A DNA stretch of 64,000 bases from contig CP074573.1 in the NCBI GenBank assembly GCA_018394295.1, forward strand, positions 1,991,156-2,055,155. Reading direction: 5' to 3'. A program made the translations under genes and the position numbers. Positions within the stretch are counted from its first letter, which is position 1. Every line of letters starts with the position of its first letter. Origin of the DNA: Mycoplasmatota bacterium. Its GTDB lineage: Bacteria; Bacillota_I; Bacilli_A; Haloplasmatales; Haloplasmataceae. This document shows, piece by piece, positions 16,722 to 25,970 of this stretch. The notes beneath the pieces were generated by a model. That model had not been told where the DNA came from. It saw nothing but the letters and a program-made list of their open reading frames with translations, and made no database searches.

Positions 16722-18689
16722 ATGAATTTTGGTAAAGGTTTTTTTAAGACATTTTCACAAGGGTTAGAAAGAGAATGGATGATATCTAATGGTTTAGGAG
16801 GGTATGCTGGTAATTCAATTATCAATGCAAATTTTAGAAGTCATCATGGATATTTAATCGCATCATTAAAACCACCTGTATCTAGGGTGAATGTTTTAGC
16901 TAAAACAGATGAGGAATTAATTTTAAACAAAAACCATTACTCACTAGCGACAAATCAAATGGTTGGTTGGACAGATGAGGGGCAAAAGAGGTTACAACGT
17001 TTTTCATTTGAAGACTATCCAATCTTTCATTATCAAGTGAATGATTGTTTAATAGAAAAATCCATCGCACTAAAATATGGAGAGAACACCGTCGCAATTA
17101 CATATAAAATCAAAAATGGAAAAGATGCAGGCCAATTGGTTATAACACCTTTTTTCAACAATCGCGATTGTGGAGATACTACTCATCCATCACAAATCAA
17201 TTTTAAAACTAAAATGCTAGAGAAGGAAGTTCAATTAACCTCACTGAAACATAAAGACCTTACAATTAAGTTTAATACTTCCGATGGACAGTTTAGACAA
17301 TCAAATCAAAAATATAAAGAAAATCTGGTATACGGTTTTGACATAAAAACAGGATCAACCTCAGTCGATAATCATTTCACACCATATCAAATCGTAGTTT
17401 CTATAGATCCTTATGAAGAGAAAAATTTCTATTGTATATGTACAATAGAAAATAAAACAATTAATGAAAATGGTTTTCAAATTGTAAATGACTACAAAAA
17501 ACGGATGAATCGATTAGTTAATATAGCTAATATAAATAACAACTATGCTAATCGATTAGTTAAAGCAAGTGATCATTTTATATGTTCTAGGGAGTCGACT
17601 GAATTAAAAACAATTCTAGCTGGGTTCCCATGGTTTACTGATTGGGGACGAGATACCATGATTGCGATGCAAGGATTAACCTTAGTAACCAAAAGATTTC
17701 AAGATGCTAAAGAAATACTTCTCTCATTTTCAAAATATATTAAAAATGGTTTAGTTCCCAATATGTTTCCCGAGGAAAATCAAGAACCGCTTTATAATAC
17801 AGTTGATGCTTCTCTCTGGTATTTCCATTCAATTGACCAATATTTAAAATATACAAAGGATATTGATTTTGTAAAATCACTTTATCCAAAATTAAAAGAA
17901 ATTATTCATGCTTACGAACATGGCACTTCCTTTTCTATATACATGGATGATGATTATTTAATCCATGCAGGAAGTGGTTTAGATCAAGTGACTTGGATGG
18001 ATGTTCGTGTTAATGGATATGTTGTCACTCCAAGACATGGAAAACCCGTTGAAATTAATGCTTTATGGTACAATGCACTAAGCTTTATGAGTGAATTAGC
18101 TAATCAATTTGGTGAAGATAATCCCTATGGTGATTTAGCTGAAAAAGTTAAACAATCCTTTAATAGTAAATTTTGGAATGAGAAAGACCATTGTCTATAT
18201 GATGTCATTGATGAAAAAGATGATAGTATTAGACCAAATCAGATTTATGCAGTTAGTTTACCACGAACCATGCTAAATAAAGAAAAAGAAAAACAAATTG
18301 TAGATTGCGTCTATCAAAATTTATATAATACCTATGGACTACGTTCTTTATCTCCACAAGATCCAAAATTCATTCCAAATTATGAAGGAAAACTAATTAA
18401 TAGAGATATGGCCTATCATATGGGGACAACCTGGGGCTTTTTAATCGGCGGTTTTATAACGGCTTATTGTAAGGTAAATGACTACAATAAAGAAGCCCTA
18501 CTAAAAGCAAAATATATGCTAGAGTTATTTGAAGATCATATGAATGATGGTTGTATAAATGGCATCGCAGAAATTTTTGATGGTTTGAATCCTTCAGAAC
18601 AACGCGGTTGTTATTCACAAGCATGGAGTGTTGGTGAAGTATTACGTGCCTATGTGGAAGATGTTTTAACTCATTTAAAAGAAAAATAG
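16722..18689 (+). CDS. Glycogen debranching enzyme (amylo-alpha-1,6-glucosidase)
   Basis: The 655-residue protein has the bacterial/archaeal GDE layout: an N-terminal beta-sandwich domain (opening WMISNGLGGYAGNS near residue 20) and a C-terminal alpha/alpha-barrel of the GH133 type with FPWFTDWGRDTMIAM near 300, NTVDASLWYF near 360, GSGLDQVTWMD near 415 and RGCYSQAWSVGE near 630. It removes alpha-1,6-linked branch glucose from glycogen or branched maltodextrins in the cytoplasm. CAGGAGG precedes the ATG, with TATAAT at 16688-16693. No other glycogen gene is adjacent. Its last 150 bases have a decayed copy at 19697-19790, left by a tandem duplication. Confidence 0.93.
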   Translation: MNFGKGFFKTFSQGLEREWMISNGLGGYAGNSIINANFRSHHGYLIASLKPPVSRVNVLAKTDEELILNKNHYSLATNQMVGWTDEGQKRLQRFSFEDYPIFHYQVNDCLIEKSIALKYGENTVAITYKIKNGKDAGQLVITPFFNNRDCGDTTHPSQINFKTKMLEKEVQLTSLKHKDLTIKFNTSDGQFRQSNQKYKENLVYGFDIKTGSTSVDNHFTPYQIVVSIDPYEEKNFYCICTIENKTINENGFQIVNDYKKRMNRLVNIANINNNYANRLVKASDHFICSRESTELKTILAGFPWFTDWGRDTMIAMQGLTLVTKRFQDAKEILLSFSKYIKNGLVPNMFPEENQEPLYNTVDASLWYFHSIDQYLKYTKDIDFVKSLYPKLKEIIHAYEHGTSFSIYMDDDYLIHAGSGLDQVTWMDVRVNGYVVTPRHGKPVEINALWYNALSFMSELANQFGEDNPYGDLAEKVKQSFNSKFWNEKDHCLYDVIDEKDDSIRPNQIYAVSLPRTMLNKEKEKQIVDCVYQNLYNTYGLRSLSPQDPKFIPNYEGKLINRDMAYHMGTTWGFLIGGFITAYCKVNDYNKEALLKAKYMLELFEDHMNDGCINGIAEIFDGLNPSEQRGCYSQAWSVGEVLRAYVEDVLTHLKEK

Positions 18690-18720
18690 CCATATATTAA
18701 GAATATTATCGATTATTGAC

Positions 18721-18749
18721 TTTACATTTAATTAATTCATTGATAAAGT
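18721..18749 (+). promoter_or_regulatory. Candidate promoter of first double-GNAT gene
   Basis: TTTACA (18721-18726), 17-nt spacer, TAAAGT (18744-18749) preceded by TGA. The same arrangement is kept in the duplicated copy, but it would give a leader of only about 12 nt. Confidence 0.35.
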
Positions 18750-18767
18750 AATCTTGGAGGGGATGGT

Positions 18768-19625
18768 ATGATAACAATTACGCAGACAAATTCTTTGCAA
18801 GAGGAAGATAAAAAGACAATTATTGATGGATTAGTAAAATATAATGAAACATTTACTGGTCATTATGAGGTTAGTTATATAAAACTCATTTTAAAAGAGA
18901 AAGAGGTCATCGTTGGTGGGTTATATGGTGTTTTTATTTGGGACTGTTTATTTGTGGATGATTATTGGGTTGATGATGCTTATCGTAATCAAGGTTTAGG
19001 AAAGTACTTAATCAATCAGGCTGAAAAAATCACTTTAGAACATCAAATTGATTATATAACATTTGATGCATTTGATGAAAAATTAAAAGATTATTTCATT
19101 GATAGAGGATATCAGGTGTATGGTTATTTAAATAACCGTCCAATGGGACATCAATATTATCTTCTAGATAAACGTTTAAGTGATGATTCAATAGAAACGA
19201 TTGACTGTCCTAAAAACATCATTTTAAATAAAAATCCTAATAAGGGTGAAACTGCTCAATTTCAAGAAAAACTAAAACAAACTAAAGAGGCATTAATAGG
19301 ACAACATTCAGTTGAAAAGGTTTATGTTACTGCTAGAAATGAAAACGAAGAAATAATTGGTGGCTTAATTGGTAATATAGAGTATGATTGTTTATACATT
19401 GGAACTTTATGGGTACACGATGATTATAGAAAGAATAATTTAGGGAAAAAATTAATGACTAAGGCTGAAAAACATGCTTTAGAAAAAGGGATTAAGCAAA
19501 TCTATCTAGGTACTACTGATTTTCAAGCAAGACCATTTTATGAAAAATTGGGTTATAAAGTCTTTGCTGTTAGCGAAGATTTACCAAAAGGATTTAACGA
19601 CTACTGTATGAATAAAGTTCTATAA
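18768..19625 (+). CDS. Double-GNAT acetyltransferase, copy 1 of tandem pair
   Basis: The 285-residue protein has two GNAT folds: an N-terminal one with YRNQGLGKYLINQAEK (about 78-93) and a C-terminal one with YRKNNLGKKLMTKAEK (about 222-237). In each half, a WDCLFVDDYWVD or YDCLYIGTLWVH strand precedes the acetyl-CoA loop, so the gene itself arose by internal duplication. GNATs acetylate amines using acetyl-CoA; no substrate can be named. The strong site GGAGGGG precedes the ATG, followed downstream by a terminator. The next gene is a close paralogue of the same length with a matching upstream region. Confidence 0.85.
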   Translation: MITITQTNSLQEEDKKTIIDGLVKYNETFTGHYEVSYIKLILKEKEVIVGGLYGVFIWDCLFVDDYWVDDAYRNQGLGKYLINQAEKITLEHQIDYITFDAFDEKLKDYFIDRGYQVYGYLNNRPMGHQYYLLDKRLSDDSIETIDCPKNIILNKNPNKGETAQFQEKLKQTKEALIGQHSVEKVYVTARNENEEIIGGLIGNIEYDCLYIGTLWVHDDYRKNNLGKKLMTKAEKHALEKGIKQIYLGTTDFQARPFYEKLGYKVFAVSEDLPKGFNDYCMNKVL

Positions 19626-19631
19626 CTTTTT

Positions 19632-19673
19632 AAAAAATCTGTATTTTAATTTAATCTAAATACAGATTTTTTT
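19632..19673 (+). terminator. Terminator of GNAT copy 1
   Basis: AAATCTGTATTT pairs with AAATACAGATTT and is followed by seven T. A degraded version follows copy 2. Confidence 0.85.
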
Positions 19674-19696
19674 ATTTATGATAAACTTGACTTAAT

Positions 19697-19790
19697 ATAT
19701 GAATGATGATTGTATGCATGGAGTGTTGATGAAGTATTAGTACCAATGTTTTCATCCAAAAGATTAAGACCTAATTGGATAATTTTATTG
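19697..19790 (+). pseudogene. Remnant of the debranching-enzyme 3' end left by tandem duplication
   Basis: Bases 19697-19714 match 18539-18556 (TATGAATGATGRTTGTAT), and from 19715 the sequence GCATGGAGTGTTGRTGAAGT matches 18621-18640, with weaker similarity to the gene end after that. About 65 bases between the two blocks are deleted. The fragment lies directly upstream of GNAT copy 2, in the same position that the true gene end holds upstream of copy 1, so the duplicated unit carried it along. It has no coding potential now. Confidence 0.8.
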
Positions 19791-19799
19791 AATATTAAC

Positions 19800-19828
19800 T
19801 TTACATTTTATTAATTAATTGATAAAGT
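19800..19828 (+). promoter_or_regulatory. Candidate promoter of second double-GNAT gene
   Basis: TTTACA (19800-19805), 17-nt spacer, TAAAGT (19823-19828) with TGA before it, the duplicated counterpart of 18721-18749. Confidence 0.35.
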
Positions 19829-19847
19829 AATCTTTGGAGGGGATAGT

Positions 19848-20705
19848 ATGATTACAATTACACATACAAATGATTTGAATGAAGAAGATAAAAAAACGAT
19901 CATTGATGGATTGGTAAAACACAATGAAAAGTTTACAGGTCATTATGATGTTAGTTATGTAAAACTCATTTTGAAAGATAAAGAAGTCGTAGTTGGTGGA
20001 TTATTTGGTGCATTAACTTGGGATTGTTTATTTGTAAATGATTATTGGGTTGATGAGGCTTACCGTAATCAAGGTTTAGGAAAATATTTACTTAATCAAG
20101 CTGAAAAAATCACCTTAGAACACGATATTAATTATATGACAATTCATGCAATTGATGAAAAACTGAAAGATTTCCTTATTAATAGAGGGTATCAGGTTTA
20201 TGGATATTTAGATGACCGTCCAATTGGGCACCGATATAACTTTTTAGAAAAACATTTAAGGAATAATATCCTAAAAGAAATAAACATTCCGAATGAAATT
20301 AGTTTAGTTAAAACTCCAAGTAAAATTGAAACAGATCAATTTCAAGAACAACTAGCCCATGAAAAAGAGGCATTAGTAGGAAAACATTTTTTTGAATTTG
20401 TTTACATTATTGCGAAAAATGAAAACAGAAAATTAATCGGTGGTTTAGTTGGTTATATTGGTTATGATTATTTATATATAAGTACTTTATGGGTACATGA
20501 GGATTATAGAAAGAAAAAATTAGGGAAACAATTAGTAACTAAGGCTGAAAATTATGCCTTAGATATGAAAATAAACCAAGCCTTTTTAGGGACAACTGAT
20601 TTTCAGGCAAAACCATTTTATGAAAAATTAGGTTATGAAGTCTTTGGTGTTAATAAAAATTTACCAAAAGGATTTAACAACTACAGTATGAAAAAAATAT
20701 TATAA
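19848..20705 (+). CDS. Double-GNAT acetyltransferase, copy 2 of tandem pair
   Basis: This 285-residue protein is a paralogue of the gene at 18768, equal in length and sharing most residues in the N-terminal half (for example VDEAYRNQGLGKYLLNQAEK and INRGYQVYGYLDDRP). The C-terminal half has drifted more, and its loop reads YRKKKLGKQLVTKAE. Both acetyl-CoA loops look intact. Promoter, ribosome site and terminator regions are duplicated too, so the whole transcription unit was copied. Divergence spread over the frame without stops suggests both copies remain under selection. Substrates are unknown. Confidence 0.85.
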   Translation: MITITHTNDLNEEDKKTIIDGLVKHNEKFTGHYDVSYVKLILKDKEVVVGGLFGALTWDCLFVNDYWVDEAYRNQGLGKYLLNQAEKITLEHDINYMTIHAIDEKLKDFLINRGYQVYGYLDDRPIGHRYNFLEKHLRNNILKEINIPNEISLVKTPSKIETDQFQEQLAHEKEALVGKHFFEFVYIIAKNENRKLIGGLVGYIGYDYLYISTLWVHEDYRKKKLGKQLVTKAENYALDMKINQAFLGTTDFQAKPFYEKLGYEVFGVNKNLPKGFNNYSMKKIL

Positions 20706-20710
20706 TTTTA

Positions 20711-20750
20711 CAAAAAAATCTGTGTTCAATTTGATCTAAATACAGATTAT
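20711..20750 (+). terminator. Weak terminator of GNAT copy 2
   Basis: AATCTGTGTT and AAATACAGATT form a stem with mismatches and a broken T run. It is the decayed duplicate of 19632-19673. Confidence 0.5.
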
Positions 20751-20844
20751 TTTTGTTTTATAATAAACTTGACTTAATAAATAATAGTGCTAAAATAATA
20801 TAAATCAGTAAATAATAAATGCAGTTGTATTGAGGAGTTGTGTT

Positions 20845-22578
20845 ATGAAGAATTATTTTAAAATACTGAGATACTTAAAACCATACTGGTACATTGCGAT
20901 CCTTGCTCCAATATTTTTAATTGGAGAAGTCACTTTTTTACTATTAATCCCTAAAACATCTGGACAAATAATTGATGTAGGGATTACAGAAAAAAACCTT
21001 ACAAAAGTTGGTTATATGAGCCTAATGATGCTTTTATATACCGTCTTAAGTGTTCTTTTTGCTTTTTTAAGTAATTTCTTTGCCAATTGGGCTAGTAATG
21101 AAATGGCAAATGATTTACGAATTGAAACATTTAAAAAATCTTTAAATATGTCATTTACTAATTTAGATGAATTTAAAATTGGTAAAGTAATCACACGTGT
21201 AACTTCAGATACCAATATGTTGCGCTGGATGACAAGAAATTTTCTAAGAACGATTTTCAGGGCCCCTTACTTAATCTTTGGTTCCATATTTATGATAATT
21301 ACTTTGAGTCCTAAATTAGCTATTACGTTAATTTTCGCAATACCAATTATTTTTCTTTCAAACTATTTTATTGTTAAAAAGTCTTATCCTAAATATCGTG
21401 AAGTACAAGAAAAATTAGAAAATATCAATACTTATACACAAGAAAATTTAGAAAATATCCGTGTTGTAAAAGCATTTAATCGTTCAAAGTTTGTCAATGA
21501 TAATTTCGATCAATATATTGATGAATTACAAAACTCAACCATCAAGGCAAATGTGATTACTTCATTTAATTCACCAATTTTCATGTTTGTCATGAATATG
21601 TGTATCGTCGCTGTCTTATATATTGGTGGTTTAGATGTAATCAACCAAAAATATGATGCTGGAAATATCATTGCTTTTCTCGGTTATCTAGGTCAAATCA
21701 ATATGGCATTAAGCATGATTAATGGTCTTATTCGAATGATTCCTCGAGCTGGTGCCTCATCCTCGCGACTCGTCGAACTATTCGAAGTCAATTCTGAACT
21801 AAATGAAATAGAAACACCAATTAAAGATGTTGATATTAAAGGAGAAATAGAATTTAGAAATGTCACTTTTGCTTATAAAGGACAAAAACCTATCTTAAAT
21901 AATGTTTCGTTTAAGCTTGAAGCAGGTGAAAAACTGGGAATTCTTGGTACAACAGGATCTGGTAAGACTTCTCTGATTAGTTTAATCCCACGCTTTTATG
22001 ATGTTATAGAGGGTGAAGTACTAGTTGATGGTATTAATGTGAAAGAATATGACCTTCATACATTACGGAGTCAAATTAGTACTGTAATGCAAAAAGCGCT
22101 CCTTTTTGCTGGTTCAATAGAAGATAATATCAAATTCGGTGCGATGGAAAAAGATGAAGAAGAAGTATATTTTGCTTCTAAAAACGCAGAGGCTTATGAG
22201 TTTATTACCTCATTTTCAGATGGCTACAATACCATTTTAGGGGAGCGTGGTATTAATTTATCTGGTGGACAAAAACAACGACTAAGTATGTCTAGGTCTA
22301 TCATCACTGATCCTAAAATTTTGATTTTTGATGATAGTACAAGTGCTGTTGATATGACAACAGAACGAAAAATATTAAAGTCATTAAATAATAACTTAAA
22401 TAAATCTACAACAATCATAATTGCCCAAAGAATCCGTTCAGTGATGAATGCGGATAAAATATTAGTTTTAGAAAATGGTAGTGTAACTGGTATGGGAACA
22501 CATAATGAACTACTTCATAATAATAAACTTTATCAGTCCATCTATAAAACTCAAATGGGGGGTATGAAGGTTGAGTAA
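20845..22578 (+). CDS. ABC exporter half-transporter, degenerate-Walker-B subunit
   Basis: The 577-residue protein has an N-terminal six-helix export domain (about 1-310) fused to an ATPase domain: Walker A GTTGSGKTS near 368, signature LSGGQKQR near 471 and Walker B ILIFDDSTSAVD near 491. The catalytic Glu after Walker B is Asp here, as in the non-catalytic subunits of heterodimeric exporters such as BmrC/D and TM287/288. The ATG at 20845 is chosen with GAGGAG 8 nt upstream; an in-frame TTG at 20830 overlaps that site. It overlaps the next exporter gene by a few bases, so the two make one heterodimer. Drug, lipid or peptide export are all possible. Confidence 0.9.
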   Translation: MKNYFKILRYLKPYWYIAILAPIFLIGEVTFLLLIPKTSGQIIDVGITEKNLTKVGYMSLMMLLYTVLSVLFAFLSNFFANWASNEMANDLRIETFKKSLNMSFTNLDEFKIGKVITRVTSDTNMLRWMTRNFLRTIFRAPYLIFGSIFMIITLSPKLAITLIFAIPIIFLSNYFIVKKSYPKYREVQEKLENINTYTQENLENIRVVKAFNRSKFVNDNFDQYIDELQNSTIKANVITSFNSPIFMFVMNMCIVAVLYIGGLDVINQKYDAGNIIAFLGYLGQINMALSMINGLIRMIPRAGASSSRLVELFEVNSELNEIETPIKDVDIKGEIEFRNVTFAYKGQKPILNNVSFKLEAGEKLGILGTTGSGKTSLISLIPRFYDVIEGEVLVDGINVKEYDLHTLRSQISTVMQKALLFAGSIEDNIKFGAMEKDEEEVYFASKNAEAYEFITSFSDGYNTILGERGINLSGGQKQRLSMSRSIITDPKILIFDDSTSAVDMTTERKILKSLNNNLNKSTTIIIAQRIRSVMNADKILVLENGSVTGMGTHNELLHNNKLYQSIYKTQMGGMKVE

Positions 22579-24433
22579 ACAAAATAAAAAAGAAGAACTT
22601 ATCAATCATAAATCAAGAATCGATCTATATAAGCGGTCTACCTACAGAAAACGCAATAGCAAACCAGAAAATGGATTGGCAACTACATTACGGGTTGTTA
22701 AATATTTATATAATGAAAAAAAATGGCTTTCTATTGTCATCTCTCTAATTTTTATTTCAATTATTGTCTCTTTAAGTGGAGAACAAGTTAAACGAGTCCT
22801 TATTGATGACTTTATAAAAAAAGGTTTATCAGATGGTTTTTCATTTTATATCCTCATACTTGCTTTATTATTTGTATTTGAGATAATCACTACTTTCTTA
22901 AGTTCATATCTAATGATTGGGATTACACAAAGAACATTAAAACGGATGCGTAAAAATATTTTTACGAAATTACAATCTCTAGCCATCAGTTTCTTTGATA
23001 GGAATCGAGATGGTGACTTAATGATTCGTATCACAAATGATGTAGATAATATTAGTAATACAATGACACAAACTTTTATCTCATTTATATCAAGTATGAT
23101 GACTTTAATACTAACCATCTCATTAATGTTATGGATGAGTTGGAAATTAACAATTGTTGCTTTAATAACCATTCCCCTTATCTATTTCGCAGCAAAAAAT
23201 GTTTCAAAGGCATCTAGAAAAAGATTTAGACGTATGCGCTATGAAAATGGTGCTTTAAATGGATTTGTGGCAGAACAAATTAATGGGGCAAAAGTTATTC
23301 AATCATTTTGTCAAGAAGATGAAATCATCAAAGAATTTTCGACTGAAAGTAGACGTGTAAAAAAAATAACCATTAGTGCTCTGACTTTTGCGAGTTTAAT
23401 GAATCCTGTCATTGGCTTTTTAAATCGTCTACGTTATATCATTATTATTACAGCAGGAGCAATCCTAGCAATTAACGGAGATGAAACGGTAACTATTGGG
23501 ACAATCGCAGTTTTCCTTACCCTAGCAAATCGTTTTGGTGCTCAAATTAATAATTTAGCCAATATGTACACTGATATTCAAAATGCTTTATCAGGAGCAG
23601 AACGTATTTTTGATATTTTAGATGACCAAACCCTTATTCAAGATGCAGAAAATGGAATTGTACTAGATGAAACGAAAGGTCATGTTGTATTAGATCATGT
23701 TTCCTTTGGTTATTTAGAAGATACACCTGTTTTAAAAGATGTCTCAATTGACGCTAAACCTGGCATGAAAATTGCATTAGTAGGTCATACTGGTGCTGGA
23801 AAGACAACGATTATAAATCTTGTTACCCGTTTTTATGACATTAATGAGGGAGAAATCTTAATTGATGGAATCAATATAAAAAAGATTACTCAAGAAAGCT
23901 TATTAAATCATGTTGGTATTGTTTTACAAGATACCAACCTCTTCTCAGATACCATCTATAACAATATTCGTTTTGGAAAACTAGATGCAACTGATGAAGA
24001 GATTATAGAAGCTTGTAAATTAGCTAATTGTCATGAATTTATTATGGAGTTACCAAATCAATATAATACCGTTCTTTCAAGAAATGGTTCTAATATCAGT
24101 TATGGTCAACGTCAACTTCTATCTATTGCACGTACAATTCTTAAAAATTCTGATATTTTAATCCTTGATGAAGCGACAAGTAGCGTTGATACGATTACTG
24201 AAATGAACATCCAAAAAGCGATTGATAATTTAACCACAGATAAAACAAGTTTTGTGATTGCACATCGTTTATCAACGATAAGACATAGTGATTTAATTAT
24301 TGTCATGAATCACGGTAAGATAATTGAACAAGGAACACATGATCAATTATTAGAACAACATGGGATTTATTATCAACTTCATAACGCGAAAGATGATGAA
24401 GAATTAAAAGAATTTAATTTAGTTAATGGATAA
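22571..24433 (+). CDS. ABC exporter half-transporter, degenerate-signature subunit
   Basis: The 620-residue partner has a polar N-terminal extension of about 45 residues, a six-helix membrane domain and an ATPase domain with Walker A GHTGAGKTT near 404, Walker B ILILDEATSSVD near 529 with the catalytic Glu present, and a signature changed to ISYGQRQ in place of LSGGQ. Together with the upstream subunit this gives one complete ATP site (its Walker B plus the partner LSGGQ) and one degenerate site. Translation starts at TTG 22571 inside the preceding stop region, with GGGGGT 8 nt upstream, so the two are translationally coupled. Confidence 0.9.
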   Translation: MSKQNKKEELINHKSRIDLYKRSTYRKRNSKPENGLATTLRVVKYLYNEKKWLSIVISLIFISIIVSLSGEQVKRVLIDDFIKKGLSDGFSFYILILALLFVFEIITTFLSSYLMIGITQRTLKRMRKNIFTKLQSLAISFFDRNRDGDLMIRITNDVDNISNTMTQTFISFISSMMTLILTISLMLWMSWKLTIVALITIPLIYFAAKNVSKASRKRFRRMRYENGALNGFVAEQINGAKVIQSFCQEDEIIKEFSTESRRVKKITISALTFASLMNPVIGFLNRLRYIIIITAGAILAINGDETVTIGTIAVFLTLANRFGAQINNLANMYTDIQNALSGAERIFDILDDQTLIQDAENGIVLDETKGHVVLDHVSFGYLEDTPVLKDVSIDAKPGMKIALVGHTGAGKTTIINLVTRFYDINEGEILIDGINIKKITQESLLNHVGIVLQDTNLFSDTIYNNIRFGKLDATDEEIIEACKLANCHEFIMELPNQYNTVLSRNGSNISYGQRQLLSIARTILKNSDILILDEATSSVDTITEMNIQKAIDNLTTDKTSFVIAHRLSTIRHSDLIIVMNHGKIIEQGTHDQLLEQHGIYYQLHNAKDDEELKEFNLVNG

Positions 24434-24447
24434 TATATAGATTGTCA

Positions 24448-24473
24448 AAAGGAGGGAAATTCCCTCCTTTTTA
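24448..24473. terminator. Terminator between convergent genes
   Basis: AAAGGAGGGA pairs with TCCCTCCTTT around a tight AAT loop, with A run and T run on either side. It serves the exporter operon and the leftward membrane gene. Confidence 0.85.
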
Positions 24474-24482
24474 AAATGAAAA

Positions 24483-24797
24483 TTATTTATCTTTTGGTTG
24501 ATCATCATCGATGATATTAGATAATATTTCAACCTTTTCCTGTAATGTTTTACTTTCTTTTAACTTCTTTTGCATTTCTATTGCTTCTTTAAAATGATCA
24601 ATTGATTCTATACCTCTTCCCTTAATCGCAAATCCTACGATAATAAAAATTAATGATGCGATTCCATAATACGCTTCTTGTGAAATATCCATACTTCCAG
24701 AAAAATCAAATATCTCATCTAGGACATAAAAAATAAGTGCCAAAAAACCAGTTAAGGTTATTTTATTGGCATAAAGCCATTTAAATAACTTAATCAC
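24483..24797 (-). CDS. Small uncharacterised membrane protein, 104 residues
   Basis: The frame starts at GTG 24797 behind the strong site GGAGGTGATG. Two hydrophobic segments at about residues 12-28 and 42-58 are followed by a charged helical tail (EAIEMQKKLKESKTLQEKVE) that could form a short coiled coil. No family is recognised. It is convergent with the ABC exporter and lies 107 nt downstream of oppF, beyond the opp terminator, so it is a separate unit. Confidence 0.65.
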   Translation of the reverse strand: MIKLFKWLYANKITLTGFLALIFYVLDEIFDFSGSMDISQEAYYGIASLIFIIVGFAIKGRGIESIDHFKEAIEMQKKLKESKTLQEKVEILSNIIDDDQPKDK

Positions 24798-24865
24798 AAC
24801 ACATCACCTCCAAATTTACTTAGTATATCATACTATTTTATCTAATATTTATTCCTAAATTATCA

Positions 24866-24895
24866 AAAAAAGGAATTCAATTAATAAATTCCTTC
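24866..24895 (-). terminator. Terminator of the opp operon
   Basis: On the minus strand AAGGAATT pairs with AATTCCTT and is followed by a run of seven T, about 12 nt beyond the oppF stop at 24906. Confidence 0.8.
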
Positions 24896-24905
24896 ATTTA
24901 TATTA

Positions 24906-25970
24906 TTAATGACCACTCTTTTTCCATTCTTCTACTTCTTCTACTGTACCAAGAACAAAATGATTAGGTTCAACTTCAATCCACTGCCCTTTATTATAAT
25001 CGACTTTATTTTTATCATAATGAATCCGAGTTCTACTTTGTTCATAATCAGGGTCTGGAAGTGGAATCGCTGATAATAATGATTTAGTATAAGGATGAAA
25101 TGGGTTATCATTAATATGATCTGAAGTACCTAATTCAACTAATTTTCCTAGGTGCATTACGCCAATTCTATCTGATATATATTTTACCATCGATAAATCA
25201 TGGGCAATAAATAAATAAGTTAAGCCAAATTCTTCTTTTAAATCATTTAATAAGTTAACGACTTGAGCTTGAATTGAAACATCTAATGCTGAAATCGGTT
25301 CATCAGCGATAATAAAGTCAGGATTAGTAATTAAAGCTCTCGCTATCCCAATTCGTTGACGTTGTCCACCAGAAAACTCATGCGGATAACGACCAGCATG
25401 GTCTCTACTTAACCCTACTTTTTCAAGTAATTTAAATACTTTTTCTTCCCGCTTATCTAATCTTGCTTTATTAGATAAACCCTTTGTATCGATTAAATGA
25501 TGAACATCTATTCCTTCTGCAACAATGTCTACCACTCTTAATCTTGGGTTCAAGCTAGCCATTGGGTCCTGAAAAATCATCTGCATAGATTTTCTCAGAT
25601 CAGATTTTACAATATTATCATGTTTAGCGGTTTTTATTAATTCTTTTAAATCAGTCATTTGATCACTTTCTTCTGATTGCCCTTTTTTCATTTTTAATAT
25701 ATCTTTTTTCCATCCATCAATAGACATATGACCAACGGCAATCCGTTCCCCTTTATAAAAGATTTCTCCACCTGTTGGCTCATATAACCTAATAATACTT
25801 CTACCTGTTGTTGATTTACCACTTCCTGATTCACCAACTAATCCAAAGGTTTCTCCTTTATAGATTTCAAATGATACATCATCTACTGCTTTTACAACTG
25901 ATCCACCACCGATATGAAAATACTGTTTTAAATTCTTAACTTCTAATAAAACTTCTCTATTTTCATTCAC
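24906..25970 (-). CDS. oppF: Oligopeptide ABC transporter ATPase OppF
   Basis: The 354-residue ATPase energises oligopeptide import with OppD. It shows Walker [12 protein letters not shown] near residue 46, Q-loop [12 protein letters not shown] near 133, signature [10 protein letters not shown] near 197, Walker [13 protein letters not shown], and the C-terminal oligopeptide/dipeptide extension [12 protein letters not shown]. Between Walker A and the Q-loop there is an extra Lys/Glu-rich segment of about 45 residues ([11 protein letters not shown] and after). GTG 25970 is taken as start since AAAGGAG lies 9 nt upstream; it overlaps the oppD stop. It is the last gene of oppABCDF and is followed by a terminator. 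Confidence 0.93.
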   Translation of the reverse strand: MNENREVLLEVKNLKQYFHIGGGSVVKAVDDVSFEIYKGETFGLVGESGSGKSTTGRSIIRLYEPTGGEIFYKGERIAVGHMSIDGWKKDILKMKKGQSEESDQMTDLKELIKTAKHDNIVKSDLRKSMQMIFQDPMASLNPRLRVVDIVAEGIDVHHLIDTKGLSNKARLDKREEKVFKLLEKVGLSRDHAGRYPHEFSGGQRQRIGIARALITNPDFIIADEPISALDVSIQAQVVNLLNDLKEEFGLTYLFIAHDLSMVKYISDRIGVMHLGKLVELGTSDHINDNPFHPYTKSLLSAIPLPDPDYEQSRTRIHYDKNKVDYNKGQWIEVEPNHFVLGTVEEVEEWKKSGH

